In this document: piece by piece, positions 1-7,636 of the stretch
Layout: the number at the start of each line of letters is the position of its first letter
How positions within the stretch are numbered: the first letter of the stretch is position 1
Assembly (NCBI GenBank): GCA_964587165.1
Contig: CAZPKH010000049.1
Location: forward strand, 1 to 11,973
Direction: 5' to 3'
DNA: 11,973 nucleotides
Source of the DNA: CAZPKH01 sp964587165
GTDB taxonomy: Bacteria; Bacteroidota; Bacteroidia; Bacteroidales; Muribaculaceae
Program-made: the position numbers and the translations under genes
The notes under the pieces: model-generated
What the model saw: only the letters and a program-made list of their open reading frames with translations
What the model was told of the DNA's origin: nothing
Database searches by the model: none

Positions 1-83
1 CGTTTGAAACGGCAGTATTTTTTCTTCTTAACGTCTACCGACAGGGGGGTGAGGTAGCGGATTTCTGAATTTGCCTGTGCCAT
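1..83 (-). CDS. rpsR: Small ribosomal subunit protein bS18, 5' part
   Basis: The N-terminal 27 codons of ribosomal protein S18 are present; the rest lies beyond the left edge. The translation opens MAQANSEIRYLTPLSVDVKK and continues into the basic KKYCRFKR stretch typical of S18, which binds 16S rRNA as a heterodimer with S6 in the platform of the 30S subunit. The ATG lies three bases after the rpsF stop codon, and a GGAGGA motif in the last rpsF codons can serve as its ribosome binding site. The rpsF-rpsR order is standard, usually followed by rplI, which would be outside the window. The identification rests on a short fragment, but context and sequence agree. Confidence 0.93.
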   Translation of the reverse strand, partial: MAQANSEIRYLTPLSVDVKKKKYCRFK

Positions 84-86
84 GGT

Positions 87-461
87 TTAGTCCTCCTTTG
101 CTTCTTCTACTTCGGGTTTAACTTCGGCTGCTTTGTTGGCTTTGAGCGAGCGACGCTTTGCGGCATACTCTGCAGCATACTTGTCGAGGCGGAACACTAA
201 GAAGCGGATCACGCGCTCGTCGCGGCGGAATGCGGTCTCGAGTTTCTTGACGAGTGTGGGGTCGCCGTCGAACTCAACGAGGTTGTAAAAGCCGGTAGAT
301 TTTTTCTGGATGGGGTAAGCCAGTTTGCGCAGGCCCCAGTTCTCTTCGTTCACGATGGTTGCACCGTTGTCGGTGAGCACCTTTGTGAATTTGTCTACCG
401 CTTCCTTCATCTGAACATCAGACAAAACGGGAGTTAAAATGAAAACGGTTTCGTACTTCAT
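87..461 (-). CDS. rpsF: Small ribosomal subunit protein bS6
   Basis: This encodes 124 residues of ribosomal protein S6, which pairs with S18 on the 30S platform. The start MKYETVFILTPVLSD matches the conserved first beta strand of S6. Also visible are the LRKLAYPIQKKSTGFYNLVEFDG segment and the RRDERVIRFLVFRLDK strand, in the order expected of the ferredoxin-like fold. The charged tail after about residue 100 (alanine, lysine and glutamate rich) is a common Bacteroidetes extension. The frame stays open further upstream, but those codons overlap the promoter and leader, so I take the ATG at 461. The gene heads an operon with rpsR and has its own promoter. Confidence 0.96.
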   Translation of the reverse strand: MKYETVFILTPVLSDVQMKEAVDKFTKVLTDNGATIVNEENWGLRKLAYPIQKKSTGFYNLVEFDGDPTLVKKLETAFRRDERVIRFLVFRLDKYAAEYAAKRRSLKANKAAEVKPEVEEAKED

Positions 462-496
462 AAAATGAAAGTAGGTGTGGTTAATAAATTGATTGA

Positions 497-519
497 ATGC
501 CTGTTGCGCCGCAAGGCAT
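497..519 (-). promoter_or_regulatory. Hairpin in the rpsF leader
   Basis: The 5' untranslated region of rpsF carries a hairpin with outer stem ATGCC/GGCAT, inner stem TTGC/GCAA, a GGC loop and a two-base CA bulge on the 3' side. It lies about 36 bases before the start codon. S6:S18 is known to bind a bulged leader hairpin of its own mRNA in many bacteria, so an autoregulatory role is possible. The usual CCG bulge signature is not obvious here, so this assignment is tentative. Confidence 0.35.
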
Positions 520-533
520 ACTTCAGGCGGATG

Positions 534-564
534 CAAAGGTACGAATTTTTGCCGCAACACCAAA
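534..564 (-). promoter_or_regulatory. Bacteroidetes-type promoter of rpsF-rpsR
   Basis: On the minus strand TTTG (561-564) is followed after 19 bases by TACCTTTG (534-541). This is an exact match to the primary sigma factor consensus of Bacteroidetes (-33 TTTG, -7 TAnnTTTG). Transcription would start near 527 and give a leader of about 65 bases before rpsF. Confidence 0.85.
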
Positions 565-614
565 CTTTTCACCCCTTTTTCTTTGCTAATTAGGGTCGGA
601 GAGGGGGGGAAGAG

Positions 615-650
615 GGAAGGCATCCGCCCGGGGGGGTGGGGATGCCTTCC
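615..650 (-). terminator. Probable terminator of the B12 operon
   Basis: A perfect 11-bp stem (GGAAGGCATCC at 615-625 against GGATGCCTTCC at 640-650) with a 14-base G-rich loop lies 24 bases after the stop codon of the last operon gene. On the minus strand it is followed by a C- and T-rich tract instead of a clean T run. It sits between that stop and the rpsF promoter, where a terminator is expected. Confidence 0.6.
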
Positions 651-674
651 GTTGAAGGTTGGTTATGAGGGGGG

Positions 675-2105
675 TCAGAGGGCGATTTTGCGGGCTCCGG
701 TCGGGGTGACTTCGATGACGATGCCTGTCAGGGTCGATGCGTCGTGGCCGAGGAAGCGGCCGTAGAGGTCGTAGTATGCCGGTCGGCTGTCGTCGGCTTC
801 GAGGCCTGTGGGCTCGATTGCGCCGGGCTCGCGCCCCGGGGCATAGTCGACGAAGATCATGCAGGAGGGGAACCAGTAGTTGGAGATCATCGGGTAGTCG
901 CGGTCGGCCTCGCCGTCGGAGCCGAAGCGGCGCACGGTGTATGTGGGGTCCTGAAAGTCGTGATATAGCGAAGCGTATAGCTGATCGGTGGAGGGGTCGA
1001 TGCCGAGCGAACAGCCGTACACATGCCAGCCGCCGTCGGTGTCGGCCGCCAGGTCGGCAAATTTCGATATGCTGCCCGAGGCGATGTCGTAGCGGTAGAT
1101 CACATCTTTAGAGAACCAGCGGTTTGAGCCGCCGCACCAGTAGAGCTCGTTGGCTGTGGCCGAAGCTATGAACGGGTCGGGTGTCCAGGCGTACCATGAG
1201 TTTGAGGGCGGGTTCATCCCTTCGCCTTTTATCGGTATGACCTGCCGCTCGAGGGTGATCGGATCGACGCGCACGATATATGGGAGGGTCGTGCCGAGCC
1301 CCTGATCGTCTTTCGAGAGGGAGTGCCAGAGCATCCCGTCGCGGCTTCGCACTATGGTAGAGCCTATGCCGGGGAGGGCGGTCGGCGCGGTGCCTGTTTC
1401 GGCGGCTATGGCATCGGCCACGAGCTCCATGTCGAGCACCCTGACGACGCGGTCGGTAGCAGGATCGATCACGAGCAGTCCGTACTGCTGATGCACGGCA
1501 AACACGCGCCCTTCGGCAAGCACCATCGTGCCGGTCTGCCCTTTGTACAGCGAGCCGGTGGGATCCCAGTTGGGCTTGTCGGCGTCGCCGCCGGCGTTGG
1601 GGTTCTCGGTACCCGATACTTTCCCGGTCACGGTGAGTGTCGTCAGGTCGAGTATCCAGATACCGTTGCTTGTCGACACATACCCTTTTTCGGCCGATAC
1701 GCCGACGAATGCGCGGCCGTCGCACTGGCTGCCGGAGGGATCGATTGTCGGGAGCTGCTTTACGATTTTGAGGGTGCGGGCGTCGGCCACGGTGATACGT
1801 CCTCCCTGCACCGATGCTCCGGGGTCTTTATCCTGTTTGGCTATCAGGTAGAGGCGGTCGCCCCATATCGCGCCGTACTGGTTTGTGCATCCGAGCTCCT
1901 TGCCGGGGTTGGCTTGTTGGATCACGCGGTAGTCCCAGTACACACCTTCGGGCTCGTCGGGGCATAGCACGTTGACGGTAGAGTTCTGATGGCCGTACCA
2001 ATCCTCATTTATTATGATGATGTGGCGCCCGTCGGTTGCCCCGGCAAAACTGCCGAGACAAGCCGATGCGGCTACTGCGAAAAATATTTTGCGAAGCGTG
2101 CTCAT
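675..2105 (-). CDS. Secreted YncE/DUF5074-like beta-propeller with T9SS-like C-terminal tail
   Basis: This encodes 476 residues. An N-terminal signal (MSTLRKIFFAVAASACLGSFAGA) is followed by repeated beta-propeller blades, for example GRITVADARTLKIVKQLPTI, NGIWILDLTTLTVTGKVSG and GLLVIDPATDRVVRVLDMEL. These resemble YncE/DUF5074 surface propellers, the fold class of BtuG. The last 40 or so residues (YYDLYGRFLG, then TGIVIEVTPTGARKIAL) look like a type IX secretion sorting domain. A lipobox-like ASAC at Cys16 is an alternative reading of the signal. The ATG at 2105 overlaps the upstream stop by one base (TGATG); a GTG one codon earlier is also possible. As the last gene of a riboswitch-controlled B12 operon it may bind a corrinoid or a related ligand; that is inferred from context. 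Confidence 0.85.
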   Translation of the reverse strand: MSTLRKIFFAVAASACLGSFAGATDGRHIIIINEDWYGHQNSTVNVLCPDEPEGVYWDYRVIQQANPGKELGCTNQYGAIWGDRLYLIAKQDKDPGASVQGGRITVADARTLKIVKQLPTIDPSGSQCDGRAFVGVSAEKGYVSTSNGIWILDLTTLTVTGKVSGTENPNAGGDADKPNWDPTGSLYKGQTGTMVLAEGRVFAVHQQYGLLVIDPATDRVVRVLDMELVADAIAAETGTAPTALPGIGSTIVRSRDGMLWHSLSKDDQGLGTTLPYIVRVDPITLERQVIPIKGEGMNPPSNSWYAWTPDPFIASATANELYWCGGSNRWFSKDVIYRYDIASGSISKFADLAADTDGGWHVYGCSLGIDPSTDQLYASLYHDFQDPTYTVRRFGSDGEADRDYPMISNYWFPSCMIFVDYAPGREPGAIEPTGLEADDSRPAYYDLYGRFLGHDASTLTGIVIEVTPTGARKIAL

Positions 2106-5100
2106 CACCGTATAGAGATTTTAAATGATTTACCACTCTGCACTGCGAGGAAGATGCCGCTCATACGTACGTCGGCCATACGGTCGAAGCATCCTAAGTA
2201 TATGCCCGTTAGGGTGTAAATATCGACCGGCAGCTCAGCGTCGGGAGCCGTGAGCTCGATGCCGTTGTTGATGTCGAGCGTGGTGAACTGCATCGGCTCC
2301 GATTCGATCACTCTGTCGGCTGAGTGTATGCGCCAGCGGTAGGTGTAGAGCGAGCGGGGTGTGAGGTCGGTGAGCGCCGCTACGAAGTGGCCTCGGGCAC
2401 CGTCTACGGCTGTTGCCGCGGCTGTAAGCTCGCTTTCGGCGGAGATGGCCGGAGCTTCGGCGCGGGCGTCGGGCTCGTATGTCTCGACGAGCTGATACAC
2501 TATCTCTACGCGGGCATTTGCGTCAAACCCTTTGCGGCACGCTTCGGCGAAGCTGTCGGAGTGCGAGCCTGCGAACGAAGCGGTGAGGTCGGCTGCGATA
2601 GCGGCTGTCTCTTTGTCGGGAGCGGCTGTGCACCCTTCGAAAGCTACTGTGTCGAGAGCAGGCTCTGTGACGGATGCTGCCTTGGCATAGCCGGTGAGCG
2701 ATGCGGCTGCTGCGCTGTGGCCGTAAGGCACTACGACGTCGCAGAACACCGGGTTGCTCCAGCTCGACACCGTGCGGAATGTATAGTCGAAAGCTGCTGT
2801 GGCCGCAGGGTCGCACACGTAGACTGTCTTGACGTTTGTGCCCTGTATCACGGCTCCGCCAAGCGAGCTGACGGTGGCCGGGATCTCGATAGCCTCCGGC
2901 AGGCCGGTGCAGTCCTGATATGCCGAACCGCCGATCTTGCGCAGTGTCGAGGGGATGGTCAGCGAATTGAGAGCCGAACATTTCTGGAAAGCGTAGTCGG
3001 CCACCTCCTCGATACCTTCGCCGAGCTCTATATGCAGGTTGTTGCACCCGCTGAAGGCTGAGCTCCCTATGGTCTTGACCGTGGCGGGGAGGTCGATATG
3101 GGTCATCGCTTTGCAGTCGTAGAACATGCGTGAGGGCACTTCGGCGATATTCGCGGGGAAATCAAACGACTCAAGCTTCGAGCATCCGTAGAATATACCT
3201 GTGCCGAGGGTAGTCACTCCTGTCGGCAGGGTAAGAGCTGTAAGCGATGTGCATCCGCGGAATGCTTCGTTGGCTACAGTGGTGACGGAGGCAGGCAAGT
3301 TGACTTCGTTGAGCGAGGTGCACCCGTAGAATAGCGAGGCGGGGACGGTGGTGATACCGTCGGGAATTGTAATGCGGGTCAGCGCCGAGCAGTTGTAGAA
3401 CACACGCGGTGCTATCGAGTCGAGCGTGGCAGGCAGGTCGATGGTTGCCAGAGCCTTGCATCCGTAGAAAGCGTCCTGGTCGATCATAGTCGTGCCGGGA
3501 GCGAACGTTACATTGGCCAGAGCCGTACATCCGGAGAAAAGGCCTTTGGGAACGGTCGTTATGGCTGCCGGCATATCGGCCCGGCTCAGGGCGGTGCAAC
3601 CGTTGAAAGCGTTCTCGCCCACGGCCGTGAGCTGCGCCGGGATCTCGATATTGAGCAGTTTGCACCCTTTGAAAGCCTCCTTGCCTATGGAGAGGCAACC
3701 GTCGGGTAGAGAGATGTCGGCGAGCTTGGCGCACCCTGAGAAGAGACCGTCGGGTATAGCGGCGAGGTTGTCGGGGAATGTGGCCTTGACCAGAGAGGCG
3801 CAGCTTGCGAACGTATAGCCGCCGGTGCGGGTCACGTTGGCGGGGTAGGCCACCTCGGTTATCGCGGCTCCGTAGAATGCCTGACGTCCGATTGAGTCGA
3901 CGGCGGCGGGTATGTCGATGGAGGTGAGCTTGCAGTTATAGAACGCTTCGTCGCCAATGACGCGCAGCCCTTGCGGGAGAGTGATTTCGGTAAGAGCTGT
4001 ATTGCTGCCGAAAGCGCGCTTGCCCAAGGTGGTGACGGTGGAGGGGATCGAAGCCTTGAGCTTGGAGCATCCGGCGAAAGCGTAGTCGCCGATGCGCTCT
4101 ACACCTTCGGGTATCTCTACCGAAGTGAGGTTGGAGCAGTTGTAGAAAAGGTTTGAAGGTACCTCTGTGAAGCCGGCGGCGAGCTTGGCCGTGGCGAGGC
4201 TGCGGCACTGGTAGAATATTTGCGAACCGAGCTTGGTGACGGTCGAGGGGAGTTCGACGGTAGTGATTTTGGTGTTGGCAAACGCCTGGTAGCCGATCGA
4301 GTCGACCGAAGCCGGAATGGTAAGCTCCGCAAGGCCGCTGTTGAAAAATGCCTGGCGGCCTATCATCTTCACACCGTCGGCGATCACCGGTATCTGTGTG
4401 AGCTTCGAGCATTGATTGAAAGCGTAGTCGCCGATAGTGTCGACGGCTGAGGGTAGATTGACAATATCGCTGAGCTGCGAGCATCCGCTGAACAGGCTCT
4501 CGGGTATGCTCCCGGTGCCGGCGGGCAGAACAATGCGCGTGGCTTTCGAGCACCCTTCGAACAGATGCGGAGCTACGCCGCCGAGGCAGTCGGGCAGGGT
4601 GATTGAAGTGACTTTCGAAGCGTAGAAGAACGAATAGGGATCGATCGAGGTGATGTCGAACGTACGACCCATATATGTGGCCTGCGCAGGCACTATGAGG
4701 TCGCCCGAGAGCTTGCCGTTGGCTGTCTGCACGGCTGTCTCGCGGAATGCGCCGTCGAAGTGGTTGTAGGTCACGGAGGCTGTGGCGGGGTCAAGTGATG
4801 TGATGCGCAGCGGCACACCGTTGTACAGGAAGCGATCGCCCACCTTCACCTCAAGGCGGTGTGTCTGTATGTGGGCGAACTCTTTCCACCCCGTGGCGGC
4901 AGCGTAGAGATCTTCGAAGCCTTCAGGTACAATGAGGGTGGCGTTTGCGGTCGTTGCGCCCGCCCATACGTCGGCGCCTATCACCAAAGGTGTGGTGGAG
5001 TAGAGCGTGACGCGCTCTATGGCATCGCATCCGGCGAACGATTCCGTCGTCAGTTGCTGCAGTGTGGCGGGTATAGTCACTTCGGTCAGCGCGGAGCAAT

Positions 5101-6382
5101 TTCGGAAAGCGCCGTTCATCACATTTTTGAGCGATGGCGAGAAATTGACTGTGGTAATAGCTGTTCCGGCAAAAGCACCGGCCGGTATCTCGGCGAGTTC
5201 GGGGAGATCGAGCGATATGTCGGTGAGGCGCGAGCATCCGGCGAATACGCTGTCTTTCAGTGTGGTGAGCTTCTGCGGCAATTCGATCGACGAGAGGGTG
5301 CTTCCGCAGAAGGCTTTGCTCTCGATGGTGCCGACCGACTCGGGAAGCGACACGCTGCCTATTGTTGCGCCTGCAAATGCCTCGCGCCCTATCGACGATA
5401 CGGTGAATGTGCCGTCGGTCGTAGTTACGGTGGCCGGTATGACGATGTCGCCGCTGTAGGGCGCGTCGCCGGCTATCACCTGAGCGTTGGTGGCATCTTT
5501 GAGTTTATATGTGATACCTCCGGAGATGAATACTTCGGTGTACCCCTCGGGCACGAGCGACGGAACGGCTACGATCGGCATCCAGTCGTACATCTGCATG
5601 TCGGGCTGATAGTTCCATCCGTCCCACGAGCCATCGCTGAGAGTGCGCCCCGAGGCGCCGACGCCCGAGTATGAGAAATTGCTGTCGCCATCCTTGAGCC
5701 AGTAGCTCCAGTACCCCTGATACCAGCCTGCCTGCCAGAGGTCGCCCTCGTCGGCAGCGCGCCAGTTGTCGTAGTCGTAGTCGGGGTACGACACGCTCTC
5801 GCTGCACCCGCGCGGATGGTCGAAGAAACCTGTGTAGGAGGTGTACACTTCGTTGCCGTTGCCGGTATCGATGATGCTCACAGGGAGCCCCGAGCAGTTG
5901 GCATCCCACCCTATGCCGTTGATTGTGTAGCCGTACTTCTCGTTGCCGGAGCTTACGTTTGTGCGCTGGAACAGGCCGTAGAGCTGCGGGTTGTTCTCCA
6001 CCACGCACCTCAGCATGTCGATACCCGTGGGCGAGCCGTCGAAGCGGTAGCCGAATGCCAGGGCCACCTTGTCGCGGCCGGTGTTCCACTGTATGATCAG
6101 GCCGGCGCGCTTAGATCCCTCGCCGCTCCAGTTTTTGATGGAGTCGAGCGAGAAGTCGCCTATGCCACCGAGTTCCGTGCCCTCGTCGGGCATGATAAAA
6201 TCGCGCGCCAACACTTTCTGCCGGCTGTGCGGGCCGGAGTCGGGGAGGGTAGAGAGGTAGGGTATGCCCTGCACAGAGGGTTCGTTTTGCCGGCTGACAT
6301 CCGTCAGTCCTCCCGAGGCCGCTGCAGCTATGCTGAGAGCTGCCCCGGCCATAAGGAGGGGGAAAGAATACTTGAATTTCAT
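2105..6382 (-). CDS. Large BspA-like leucine-rich-repeat surface protein with W-rich N-terminal module and T9SS-like tail
   Basis: This encodes 1425 residues. A signal peptide (MKFKYSFPLLMAGAALSIAAAASG) precedes a tryptophan- and tyrosine-rich module at about residues 60-270, with IIQWNTG, ALAFGYRFDG and a YQGYWSYWLKDG segment. Then come two blocks of BspA/TpLRR-type leucine-rich repeats (LRR_5). One has about 6 units (residues 330-500) and ends in an IVPEGFEDLYAAATGW cap; the other has about 26 units (residues 575-1180) of the form AFxGCxxLxxIxLPxxVxxI. A fibronectin-like segment (about 1250-1360) and a T9SS-like sorting tail (about 1370-1425, DIYTLTGIYLG, SGIFLAVQSGKSFKISIR) follow. BspA-like proteins are surface binding or adhesion proteins; the ligand is unknown. 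It follows the PKD-like lipoprotein gene after 60 bases with no visible promoter and overlaps the next gene. Cobalamin-operon membership suggests a role in B12 capture or host attachment, but this is inference. Confidence 0.9.
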   Translation of the reverse strand: MKFKYSFPLLMAGAALSIAAAASGGLTDVSRQNEPSVQGIPYLSTLPDSGPHSRQKVLARDFIMPDEGTELGGIGDFSLDSIKNWSGEGSKRAGLIIQWNTGRDKVALAFGYRFDGSPTGIDMLRCVVENNPQLYGLFQRTNVSSGNEKYGYTINGIGWDANCSGLPVSIIDTGNGNEVYTSYTGFFDHPRGCSESVSYPDYDYDNWRAADEGDLWQAGWYQGYWSYWLKDGDSNFSYSGVGASGRTLSDGSWDGWNYQPDMQMYDWMPIVAVPSLVPEGYTEVFISGGITYKLKDATNAQVIAGDAPYSGDIVIPATVTTTDGTFTVSSIGREAFAGATIGSVSLPESVGTIESKAFCGSTLSSIELPQKLTTLKDSVFAGCSRLTDISLDLPELAEIPAGAFAGTAITTVNFSPSLKNVMNGAFRNCSALTEVTIPATLQQLTTESFAGCDAIERVTLYSTTPLVIGADVWAGATTANATLIVPEGFEDLYAAATGWKEFAHIQTHRLEVKVGDRFLYNGVPLRITSLDPATASVTYNHFDGAFRETAVQTANGKLSGDLIVPAQATYMGRTFDITSIDPYSFFYASKVTSITLPDCLGGVAPHLFEGCSKATRIVLPAGTGSIPESLFSGCSQLSDIVNLPSAVDTIGDYAFNQCSKLTQIPVIADGVKMIGRQAFFNSGLAELTIPASVDSIGYQAFANTKITTVELPSTVTKLGSQIFYQCRSLATAKLAAGFTEVPSNLFYNCSNLTSVEIPEGVERIGDYAFAGCSKLKASIPSTVTTLGKRAFGSNTALTEITLPQGLRVIGDEAFYNCKLTSIDIPAAVDSIGRQAFYGAAITEVAYPANVTRTGGYTFASCASLVKATFPDNLAAIPDGLFSGCAKLADISLPDGCLSIGKEAFKGCKLLNIEIPAQLTAVGENAFNGCTALSRADMPAAITTVPKGLFSGCTALANVTFAPGTTMIDQDAFYGCKALATIDLPATLDSIAPRVFYNCSALTRITIPDGITTVPASLFYGCTSLNEVNLPASVTTVANEAFRGCTSLTALTLPTGVTTLGTGIFYGCSKLESFDFPANIAEVPSRMFYDCKAMTHIDLPATVKTIGSSAFSGCNNLHIELGEGIEEVADYAFQKCSALNSLTIPSTLRKIGGSAYQDCTGLPEAIEIPATVSSLGGAVIQGTNVKTVYVCDPAATAAFDYTFRTVSSWSNPVFCDVVVPYGHSAAAASLTGYAKAASVTEPALDTVAFEGCTAAPDKETAAIAADLTASFAGSHSDSFAEACRKGFDANARVEIVYQLVETYEPDARAEAPAISAESELTAAATAVDGARGHFVAALTDLTPRSLYTYRWRIHSADRVIESEPMQFTTLDINNGIELTAPDAELPVDIYTLTGIYLGCFDRMADVRMSGIFLAVQSGKSFKISIR

Positions 6383-6401
6383 GTTAATGAGGTTGGTGTA
6401 T

Positions 6402-6448
6402 GAATTTTGGTTTAATAATGAATTTTGGTCTAATAGTATGGTCTAATA
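6402..6448. repeat. Short AT-rich tandem repeat between two operon genes
   Basis: Two 18-base units in direct tandem, GAATTTTGGTTTAATAAT (6402-6419) and GAATTTTGGTCTAATAGT (6420-6437), are followed by a partial third copy ATGGTCTAATA (6438-6448). The partial copy runs over the stop codon of the upstream gene. The repeat fills most of the 60-base gap before the LRR gene. I see no promoter motif in it. It could be slippage-prone or set the spacing between the two genes. Confidence 0.7.
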
Positions 6449-7636
6449 CAGCGATATGTGCAGGTCTTGGGCGCGGGAGATCTCTGTGGATGTTTCGCCG
6501 AGCCATCCGCAGTACTGATTCACGGCGGTGTACACTCGGATAAAGTCGGCTCCGGGGAGATTGGCAGGGCGTCCGCAGGCATCTACAGCGTTTGAGATGT
6601 CAAACGAGTTTAGCCCGGCAAGGTCGTTAGGGTGATTGTCGACATACCCCCAGGCGTAGGAGTATAGCACGTAGTATCGACCGGTGCCGCTGCGGTCTAT
6701 GCCGTTGGGCGGGAGGCAAGTTCCGGTGAAGGTGAGCGTTGCGGCATCGAGCCATAGCGGCCAGTAGCTTTGGTTATGAAATATGTTTTTCGGCATGAAG
6801 CCTTCGTATCCACGGGAGTCTGACCATGGAATGTAGTAGAGGTCGTCGATGAATCCGCTGTCGTCCTGTGCCGGCGTACGGTCAGGCTCCGGTCGTCGAT
6901 AGGTTATAGTGTAATCGCTGAGTGTGAGGGGGTTGGAGTGGTCGCTGCCGCGCAGCTCGTACCAGGGGTCGTCGGGCAGAGAGTTGTCGTTCACATCATA
7001 GCTCACCATCACGATTCCGGGCTCGGCGGATCCGCCCTGCGCATCGGGGTTGACAGCTTCGTAGAAACAGTTACCCCATATGCGTATGTCGGGCTCGCCG
7101 GGTATGTTGGCCACGGTGTGGTCGAAAGCGAAGGTGACGTACCCGCCGAAGCCGCCCAGCGAGATCATTATATCGTTGGTGCCCGAGATGCAGTCGGTGG
7201 CTTTGCGTATCATGTCGGCTTCGGTGTCGCCGGGTTCGTAGCGGGGCATCTCGTTGACAAACTGCCCCGGCGCGGGGCGGTACTCCACGACGCGGTCGAT
7301 GAATGGGCTGTACTCCACATCCTCGTGCATCACCTCGACGGTGCACTCGTGGAAATACGGTGTCGCGGCATCGACTATCTCGACGCTGAGGCGGTAGATC
7401 CCCTCGGTGGCCGACATGAATATGTAGTCGCGTGTGTCGGCCACCTCCATACCGTCGACACGCCACACATATCTCTCGCCCGTGAGCGCCGGGTGCAGGT
7501 GCAGCCGCTGCATGCGGGGTATGCGGTACGAGTCGTCGATGCCGATGTTTACGGTCGGTATGTCGTCGGAGCACGCCCCGGCCGTGATGCATAGCAGTAT
7601 GGCCGTGAGGATGATATGTGGTGAGAATCTGTTCAT
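6443..7636 (-). CDS. PKD-like surface lipoprotein of the B12 locus
   Basis: This encodes a 397-residue predicted outer-membrane lipoprotein. The signal MNRFSPHIILTAILLCITAG ends in the lipobox AGAC with Cys22, followed by SDD, which fits surface-exported Bacteroidetes lipoproteins. Residues 35-102 resemble a PKD-like beta sandwich (RYVWRVDGMEVADTRDYIF, then GIYRLSVEIVD). Residues 105-397 form a second domain with SLGGFGGYVTFAFDHTV, DIRIWGNCFYEA, EPGIVMVSYDVNDNSLPDDPWYEL and NIFHNQSYWP; such proteins are often annotated as 'cell surface protein' beside BtuG/BtuB genes. The ATG at 7636 overlaps the upstream btuG stop (ATGA), which implies coupled translation and decides the start over a longer open frame. 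It probably works with BtuG/BtuB at the surface. I do not assign it to BtuH or another named accessory. Confidence 0.88.
   Translation of the reverse strand: MNRFSPHIILTAILLCITAGACSDDIPTVNIGIDDSYRIPRMQRLHLHPALTGERYVWRVDGMEVADTRDYIFMSATEGIYRLSVEIVDAATPYFHECTVEVMHEDVEYSPFIDRVVEYRPAPGQFVNEMPRYEPGDTEADMIRKATDCISGTNDIMISLGGFGGYVTFAFDHTVANIPGEPDIRIWGNCFYEAVNPDAQGGSAEPGIVMVSYDVNDNSLPDDPWYELRGSDHSNPLTLSDYTITYRRPEPDRTPAQDDSGFIDDLYYIPWSDSRGYEGFMPKNIFHNQSYWPLWLDAATLTFTGTCLPPNGIDRSGTGRYYVLYSYAWGYVDNHPNDLAGLNSFDISNAVDACGRPANLPGADFIRVYTAVNQYCGWLGETSTEISRAQDLHISLY

Noticed and set aside
462..623. Upstream extension of rpsF by 54 codons
   Set aside because: It overlaps the promoter and leader; the S6 family start is MKYETVFIL at 461.
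2840..4650. Regular repeats resembling a CRISPR array
   Set aside because: The repeats are in frame, diverged and encode LRR units of about 23 residues; there are no constant repeats with unique spacers.
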